DNA of 64,000 bases from Neocallimastix lanati (nom. inval.) (lineage: Eukaryota; Neocallimastigomycota; Neocallimastigomycetes; Neocallimastigales; Neocallimastigaceae). Under the pieces are notes generated by a model, which ran no database searches, was not told the DNA's origin, and saw only the letters and a program-made list of their open reading frames with translations. The position numbers and the translations under genes are program-made. The first letter of the stretch is position 1. Each line of letters begins with the position of its first letter. Positions 57,046 to 64,000 of this stretch are shown here, piece by piece. Location of the stretch: the NCBI GenBank assembly GCA_016946835.1, contig JACVTC010000011.1:1599001-1663000 (forward strand), read 5' to 3'.

Positions 57046-58293
57046 ATAATAAATAAAATAGTGATTAAGTATATCCTTGGGCTAAATATTTATCACAAAA
57101 AATAATAAATACTTATTAAATAAATTAGATGATTAAAGAACACCATATGTAATTTCAATATAAAAATATAAACTTATAAAATAATATTATATATTATAAA
57201 ATATATAAATTTTCATAATGATACTTTAAAAGATTATTGTAAATTCTAAATATCATTTATCAACAAGTAAATGTTTCATTAAAGTTCACTTTTTAAATGC
57301 TTAATCAATAATTAATGAACATAATTTTGATAATACTTAAAACAGTTCTATAATTTAATATCTTGTAATAAAATATCAATCTCATATATTATTTGAAAAA
57401 AAATATATATTAATTGTCAAAACGTTATATAGTTCAATATATTCATTTTTGTAATGTTTTAATCTCATAAAACATCATTAATTGTAAAAATGTAAAATAG
57501 TTATCATATTAATTGTAAAAAATTACAACAGCATGACCATTTCATTTTGGGAAATAAAATTTCAATATAAAACCTTCTTTCTAAATTACTGATAATAATC
57601 TCTAAACATCATTTATTTACAGAACTCTTCATCATAGAAATTTAATATCGAAACGTTTAAAAATTTTTTTTTTTTTTAATTTTTTTAATTTTTTAATATT
57701 TTTTTTTAATTTTTTTATAATTTTTTATTTTTTTTTAATTTATTTTTATTTTTTTTTCTTTTAACGTTTCGCTTCCTTCATTTTCTTTTAAATTGTTCTT
57801 TCTTTATAATATGAATTTATTAAATTCTAGATTCTGAGCTCTGTAAATTAAGCAAGATAACGATTTCTCTTATTATCTCATTTTCGCTTCAATCCCGAAT
57901 TTCAAAAAATTTTAAAATTTACTTTTAAAATTTATCTTCCCATTTTTTAAACTTTCTCAAACCTTAAAAAAAATAATAAAGATTTAAATAGCTAAAATTT
58001 AATTTTTTAAATTATAAAATATATATAATTTTTTAAAATAAAAAATATTTAAAATTTTTGTTAATAACTTTCATTTTTTTATTCATTTTATAACTTTCAT
58101 TTATTATTTTTTTTTTTTTTTTTAATTATTCTATTTTTATATACTTCAACGATTGCTTTTTTTTTTTTTTTTTTTTGTTTTGTTTTTTGTTTTGTTTTTT
58201 GGATTTATTTCATTTTGATTATTAATTATATAAATATTTGTTTTATTTTGTTTTTTTCAGCTTATCTAAGTAATTGTATGGGTATATAAAATA

Positions 58294-58326
<33 letters not shown>

Positions 58327-59087
58327 CAAAAAAAAATATCTGTTTTCTAATAATAAAAAAAAAAAAAAAGAAAAGAAAAGAAGAAAAAAAGAAAAAACAA
58401 AAAACAAAAAAGAAAAAACATATTTAATGCTTTTTTTTTTTTTTCTTTCTTTCTTTCTTCTCTTTTCTTTCTTTTTTTCTAAGTTTGAAAATATGTTAAC
58501 AATATAATATATATATGAAAATATTTTTTTTTTCTTCTTAAAATTTAATTAATAAAAAAATTAATATTTCAGAAAATTATTCATTCCTTATATTAATTCT
58601 ATATTATTAATATTATTACTAACTTTTTTTTTTTTTAATATTTATATTATTATATCATAATAAAATATTATTTAAAAATCTATATAATTAACTTTATAAT
58701 ATTAAAAAATTTATCTATTAAAAATTAATAAATCTTAAAATTATCCAAGATAATTTCGAATCATTAATAGCTAAAAAATAAAACATATTTTTAATAAAAT
58801 TATAAAATAATAAAAGAAAAAACTATATAGATTTGATTTAGACTTAAATTAAAATAAAAAAATACATATATTATATGTATAAACGAGTTTTTGGTTTAAA
58901 GAAAGAAAAATATTAATAATTATTATATATATGTATATTTAATTAAATAAAAATATATATATTTTAATTATAATTATTGATAAACGAGTTTTGGTTTAAA
59001 AAAAGAAAAATATTGATAATTATTTTATATATATGTATATTTAATTTAATGGTTGTAATTAATACGTAAATATAGATATATAATAGT
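57046..59087. other. AT-rich intergenic stretch with a tandem duplication
   Basis: T- and A-runs; polypurine/polypyrimidine tracts at 58350-58480; no coding signal. Two copies of an approximately 80-bp unit, AAACGAGTTTT(T)GGTTTAAA...GTATATTTAATT, stand at about 58882-58945 and 58983-59045, at the 3' end of the PPR gene. Confidence 0.55.
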
Positions 59088-62000
59088 TTAACTTAAGTTA
59101 TTAGAAGCATGAATAGCTTTCATAATAGCAGTATCACGATGTGGCACTGGAGCTATACCTTTAGCCTTCATGTCATCTAAATACTTAAATGCACTATCGT
59201 TAAAGTTTTCTTTAAATGATTCGAGTAAAGCGTTATAAGTAAAAGCGTCTGGAATAACACCATATTTTTCTTTTGGGATTATTTCATTTTCAAATAATTT
59301 TATAGCACTTTCACTATCCCCAATCTTAGCATATACTTTTAAAATGATATTATAAGTATACAAGTTTGGTTCAAGTTTGGCATTTTCAAGTTCTGAATAT
59401 ATTCTAAAGACAGCTTCGGAATCGCCAAGAATTGAATGAGCATGTAAAATTGAATTATAAGTTTCAATTGAAGGCGTAAAATTTTGTGCTATCATTTCCT
59501 TGAATAACATATCAACTGCTTTAATATTTGGTTGCTTAGAATAATATTCTAAAAAGTGGTTATACATTGCAGCTGTTGGAGTAATATTAACTTGTTTGGC
59601 CCAATAACTAATACATGGATTATCTCCGTAACAAGATGCTAATATTCTCCAAGTTAATGGTGTTGGAGAAATATGTTGATGAATCATTTGATTTAAAGTT
59701 TTCCAAGCATCTATCAAGTTACCTCTCTTACCATAAAGTTGAATCATAGTGTGATACATACTACGTCCTGGCTTCTTTGGATGATTGTTAAGAATTTGTG
59801 AAGCACCAAGAATATCATCATTTTCACCATAAGCATTCATTAATAAAGAATAAATATGTGGAGATGGTTCCATTCCTTTACTTTTCATTTCTTTTAACAT
59901 TTGTATTGCCTTTTCAATATTTCCAACTTTAGTGTAAACTAAAACTAGAGAATTATAATGACCAAGACTTGGGGTAATTTTTTTAGATAACATTTCATTT
60001 AGATACTTTAAAGTGTTGTCAACGTCACCTACTCTTGCATATGCATCCATAATATTACTATAAGTAATTTCATTTGCAGATAAAGATGGATCTTTAATAA
60101 CTTGATCGAACCAGTGTTTAGCGCCCTTAGGATCTTCGTTTAATCCATGAGCAGAAATAAGAATATTATATGTTGCAAGAGTTGGTTTTAATTTCTTTTC
60201 TTTCATTTCATTAAAGATCTTTACAGCTGAATTTAATTCCTTATTTTTACCATAAACATCAATTAATGTATTATATGTGAAAATATCTGGTTCTAAATTA
60301 GCTTGCTTCATTTCTTCAAAATAGGCTAAAGCTTTTACTAATTGATGAGATCGACCAAAAGCAGCAATCATGGTTGTAAAATCACCATGATTTGGTTGAT
60401 AACCTGCTTCTTTAATATATTCAACAATTTGAACCATTTCATTTAAATTATTTGGGGACTTTACTGGACCTCTTTCATTTCTTAATATACGTAATATTCT
60501 GGAGAAGTCTGTATGAGTTAATACCTTATAATTATTACTTTCAACAATTTCTTTATAGTACTGCCAAGCCAATTTATCATTTCTCTCAGTTAATGCTTTT
60601 CTCATATTAAGTTGAACTTGACTTACATTTAAACTTGATCCTTTAATATTCATCTTGCTTAAATGTGGTGAACTTATAACAACTTTGGCATTAACTCTTG
60701 CTTTATTAATTACTTTATTTTTATTTTTTGGTTTAATATTTTCTTTTCCAGGACTATTTTCAATGTTCTTTTCAACTTCATTAATTTTTTTGGTATCTAC
60801 AGAACCTTTATTATAATAAACTTTCTTTTTATTTATTTTCTTTTCATTCTTTCCTTTTTTAGCTTTTGGATTTTTGATAACTTTCTTAATATTGTTTAAA
60901 CTTAATACTTCTGATTCCTTTAATTCAGATTTCAACTCTTTATTTTCTTTAGTTCTATTTAATCCTTCTAAGAGATTAGCAGCAAGAATATTTGAATTAA
61001 AATCTTTTTTAGAAGCATTATTTTCATTTACAATATTATAACTAATATAGTTAGTAATATTTTTTGAATCTAATATTGATTTCGAAAGTGCAGACGCAAT
61101 CATATTTTGTTGAATTTGTTTTTCATTATTTTTATTAATCAATGAACTAAATTCATCAAGATACTTTTGATTTTTATTTAAATTATTATTTGTTAATTTA
61201 TTTTCAGAATTCATATTATTAAGAATTGCCTTTGACATTTTCTTTTGCTTTATTTCAGAACCAATAGCACTAGGAAATGTTTCATTTCCTTTAGCTCTTG
61301 CTTTAACAATATCTTCAATAACATCCCCAACTGTAGAATTGATTAAAGTTTGAGGTATATTGGGATTATTGTTTCCAAATATAGTATTATTTCCATTTTT
61401 TGAATGACTATTATCAAACAACGATGGTGATAAATATTCAAAATTATTCCTATATGGAATATTAGTGTATTGTGATTCTCGCTTTAATATAGAATCAATT
61501 GATCCTAATACACTATTATTAGTATTTTTCTGGGGATTTAATGGCGTTGTTGGAAGCTGATGAGAAAAAGAGTGAATATTTTTTGAAAAATTATTCATTG
61601 TATTATTATTAGTTGTAGTTGTATTATTTGCGGTTTTCTGATTTATATAATCTGGAATTGGTGAATAAAATGAAACATTTGTATTATTTATTGGTAAATG
61701 AATATTTTGATTTTGATAATCTAATAATGGTGAATAATATCCAAAATTTGATCCATTTGTACTACCTTCATTATTATTTAATGCAAAAGGTAATACTTGA
61801 TTTAATAATTTTGAATTTTCTGGCAAAGATGGGAAATAATTTATTCCAGCAACGGGTTTTGATTTTCCTGATGTATAATAATTAGAATTTTCATTACTAT
61901 TTTGTTCTATATTATTATTATTTGTTACATTTGCAGCTAAGAAATTTGGATTATTTATTGATGAGTTATTTATTGGTGAATTGTTTATTGGCGTATTATT

Positions 62001-62168
62001 CGGCACTTGATTTTGTCTTCCAAAATTTGAATGATCATATTCATTTGAATATAACTGATTATGTTTTATTGAATGAGTTGAACCACTATATATAGTTGGT
62101 AATAGCTGTGGTGCAATATTTGACGCTATTTGAGGTAAAAGTGGTATTATTGGATCAAAAAAAGACAT
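59088..62168 (-). CDS. Pentatricopeptide repeat (PPR) protein
   Basis: A 1026-aa protein with an ATG at 62168 and no intron needed. Residues 1-330 are Asn/Ser-rich and low in complexity. About 400-530 is Lys-rich (KNPKAKKGKNEKKINKKK), a possible RNA-binding or nuclear-type basic region. From about 555 to 1010 there are 12-13 PPR repeats of about 35 residues, seen as TYNTLIDVYGKNKELNSAV, TYNILISAHG, TYSNIMDAYARVGD, HYNSLVLVYTKVGN, MYHTMIQLYGKRGN, TYNSILHAHS, TYNIILKVYAKIGD and TYNALLESF. PPR proteins bind RNA, mostly in mitochondria or plastids. No clear N-terminal targeting helix is seen (it begins MSFFDPIIPLLPQ). Its target is unknown. At least repeats 7 and 9 are shortened. Confidence 0.92.
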   Translation of the reverse strand: MSFFDPIIPLLPQIASNIAPQLLPTIYSGSTHSIKHNQLYSNEYDHSNFGRQNQVPNNTPINNSPINNSSINNPNFLAANVTNNNNIEQNSNENSNYYTSGKSKPVAGINYFPSLPENSKLLNQVLPFALNNNEGSTNGSNFGYYSPLLDYQNQNIHLPINNTNVSFYSPIPDYINQKTANNTTTTNNNTMNNFSKNIHSFSHQLPTTPLNPQKNTNNSVLGSIDSILKRESQYTNIPYRNNFEYLSPSLFDNSHSKNGNNTIFGNNNPNIPQTLINSTVGDVIEDIVKARAKGNETFPSAIGSEIKQKKMSKAILNNMNSENKLTNNNLNKNQKYLDEFSSLINKNNEKQIQQNMIASALSKSILDSKNITNYISYNIVNENNASKKDFNSNILAANLLEGLNRTKENKELKSELKESEVLSLNNIKKVIKNPKAKKGKNEKKINKKKVYYNKGSVDTKKINEVEKNIENSPGKENIKPKNKNKVINKARVNAKVVISSPHLSKMNIKGSSLNVSQVQLNMRKALTERNDKLAWQYYKEIVESNNYKVLTHTDFSRILRILRNERGPVKSPNNLNEMVQIVEYIKEAGYQPNHGDFTTMIAAFGRSHQLVKALAYFEEMKQANLEPDIFTYNTLIDVYGKNKELNSAVKIFNEMKEKKLKPTLATYNILISAHGLNEDPKGAKHWFDQVIKDPSLSANEITYSNIMDAYARVGDVDNTLKYLNEMLSKKITPSLGHYNSLVLVYTKVGNIEKAIQMLKEMKSKGMEPSPHIYSLLMNAYGENDDILGASQILNNHPKKPGRSMYHTMIQLYGKRGNLIDAWKTLNQMIHQHISPTPLTWRILASCYGDNPCISYWAKQVNITPTAAMYNHFLEYYSKQPNIKAVDMLFKEMIAQNFTPSIETYNSILHAHSILGDSEAVFRIYSELENAKLEPNLYTYNIILKVYAKIGDSESAIKLFENEIIPKEKYGVIPDAFTYNALLESFKENFNDSAFKYLDDMKAKGIAPVPHRDTAIMKAIHASNNLS

Positions 62169-63917
62169 TTTTTTATCTATATAAATATAATTATTTTAAA
62201 TTGAAAATTTCACTTAATTAACATTTAATTTCAATTTATTGTTTATTATTTATTACTAATTTTATAATTTATAATTTTATTATTTATTTATTTATTTATA
62301 TTTATTATTATTTCAAATTTTATTATGTTTACTATTTACTTTAAATTTTTTTTGAAATTTTATTTATTACCTTTTTATTATATTTATAATATTATTTATT
62401 TCAATATTTATTTATATTCAATATTTATTGTTTATATATTATATTGCTTTAAAAGTTATTATTTAAAAATTAACATCCAATATATATTGAATATTAAATT
62501 TAATTTTTTATTTTCTTTTATAACTATTTTATTTTTATTTAAGTATTTATTTTATTAATTAATTTGCTTTAATTTTTATTTTTATTTTTTTTTTTCTTTC
62601 TTTCTAATATCTTTTATTTATTTTTTTAATTTATTTTTTTTCTTTTTTTTATTTAAAAATATTTTTTAAAAACTTTTTTATTTTAATTTAAAATTATTCT
62701 TATTTTTTTTTTTGGATTGCTTTTGAAGAAAAAAAAAAAGAAAAAAAGAAAAAAGAAAAAAGAAAAAAGAAATTAAAAGAATAAAAAAACTTTAGATAAT
62801 GAAAAAAACTGAAGATAATACAAATATATTTTATATATGGACAATATCTAATTAGACTAATAAAATAATTTGAAAAGTGATTTATTAATACATATATTAA
62901 AATAAAAAAAAAAAAAAAGAATTATATAAAATATAAAGTTAATATATATTAAAATAAATTTTAAAAATAATAATTTATTGATATATATAGAATTTAATAA
63001 ATAATATACTATGTACATATATGTAATTAGACTTTTTTTCCTTATATAATAATTCTAATATATATGATTCAAAAATTAAAAAAGTTTAATTAATATGTAT
63101 TAAACTACATTTTGTAATATTTATTTTAAAATAATATTAAATAATATTAATATAATATATATTATTTAATATATTATTTATAATTAATATTTATTATAAG
63201 TAGTATTACATGCCTTTCAAGGAAAATAAAATATTTTATATTAATAACTTATTTTAAATTAATTCGGATATATTATTTAAGAACTTGTTTATATAATATT
63301 TACATAATAGGAATATTATTAAATATATCATGGATAAAGATGCAATAAAGTAAGGGGGAACCAATGATAAAGAATATATTAAATAGTATATAATAAAGAC
63401 CTATTAACATGTATAACATATTTATCTATTTATAAAAGTTTTAAAAAATATAAATATCTGTTTGAAATAAAGTTTAATATATGAATATTATTCTTGTTAT
63501 TAAACAAAATAACATATATAAATTTTATATATAAATATTGTAAATTATTAAGATATCAACTATTATATAAATTGTAATATGGCGCATGTATGACGTACAT
63601 AAAACATTTATGTAATAACACATAAAATATAATTGTGACATAATTAAAATTTATGTAGTAAAAATATATATAAAAAAGAATATTAAAAATAATTATTAAA
63701 AAGTAGTTAACTATAATTATAAATAAATAAATAAATATTAATAAAATAATAAATAAAATTTGAAATTACGAAATTTGAAGTGTGAATTCTAATAGATTAA
63801 GAGTCTCATTTTGAGCTTTAAAAATATTTTACAATATATTCAAAATAACAAAATTAGTATATTTAATTATTTTTTAAGAATTACAAGTTTTAATTACTTT
63901 TGAAATTTCAATTTAAA
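62169..63917. other. AT-rich intergenic stretch
   Basis: Upstream region of the PPR gene (leftward) and of the gene starting at 63918 (rightward), so a divergent promoter region. It holds T-rich and A-rich runs at 62570-62770 and no coding signal. Confidence 0.5.
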
Positions 63918-64000
63918 ATGTCAAACTTCAAAATTGATAAGTTCATAACAAACAACTCAAATGGCACATTCAAGAAGTTGGAAATTGATTGTGACTACTA
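63918..64000 (+). CDS. 5' end of an unidentified gene, runs off the window
   Basis: An ATG in the context AAAATGTC opens 27 codons beginning MSNFKIDKF and ending LEIDCDY. Base composition shifts from almost pure A/T to balanced codons, with several ending in C or G (AAC, TTC, AAG, GGC), unlike the flank. That is how host coding starts look in such genomes. The product cannot be named from so short a piece, and an intron or a non-coding explanation is not excluded. Confidence 0.5.
   Translation, partial: MSNFKIDKFITNNSNGTFKKLEIDCDY

Overview
The window is extremely AT-rich eukaryotic DNA with long homopolymer A/T runs, trinucleotide and (AT)n microsatellites and Asn/Lys-rich proteins. There is no bacterial gene organisation. 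Fungal-type retrotransposons, a glycogen-targeting PP1 regulatory subunit and a PPR protein point to a fungus. The composition and the density of elements resemble anaerobic gut fungi (Neocallimastigomycota), but that assignment is inference from style, not from a marker gene.

Bases 1-36000 are a retrotransposon cluster. Four Ty3-type elements of different families (A, B, C, D) and a solo LTR (G) all lie on the minus strand. They are packed end to end, and at three junctions exactly 4 bp separate one LTR from the next. Element C (23785-31925) looks complete: two 893-bp LTRs that read the same, a 4-bp target duplication, intact gag and pol, a primer-binding site (PBS) and a polypurine tract (PPT). 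Element A (779-14936) has 1024-bp LTRs and intact gag/pol, but its leader carries a plus-strand chromodomain retroelement and a duplicated 0.8-kb block, and its flanks do not match. B has lost its 5' end. D keeps only LTR, PBS, leader and the start of gag. A chromovirus-type LTR family (E, plus strand) occurs three times and carries tRNA-like Pol III A and B boxes. Eroded Ty1/copia and Ty3 remains fill 32.9-35.8 kb.

In A, B and C the gag and pol frames are joined by the same -1 frameshift architecture: a UUUAAAC or UUUAAAU slippery heptamer at the end of gag, a 6-8 nt spacer, and an H-type pseudoknot whose two stems are kept in all three families. Pol has no ATG of its own near the junction in A or B.

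Bases 36.3-46.8 kb hold no recognisable gene: microsatellites and one diverged duplication. Host genes follow: a PP1 regulatory subunit with an RVxF motif and CBM21 (46797-49142, +), a PPR-repeat protein (59088-62168, -), and the first 27 codons of a gene running off the right edge (63918-64000, +). Between the first two lies a nested LINE: a 5'-truncated copy with a 13-bp target duplication and poly(A) tail has inserted into a longer, mutated copy with endonuclease and reverse transcriptase. A further LINE fragment is at 56.7-57.0 kb.

Many open frames in AT-rich DNA begin at TTG or GTG. Where a better ATG exists I moved the start to it (gag A, B and C; the PP1 subunit).
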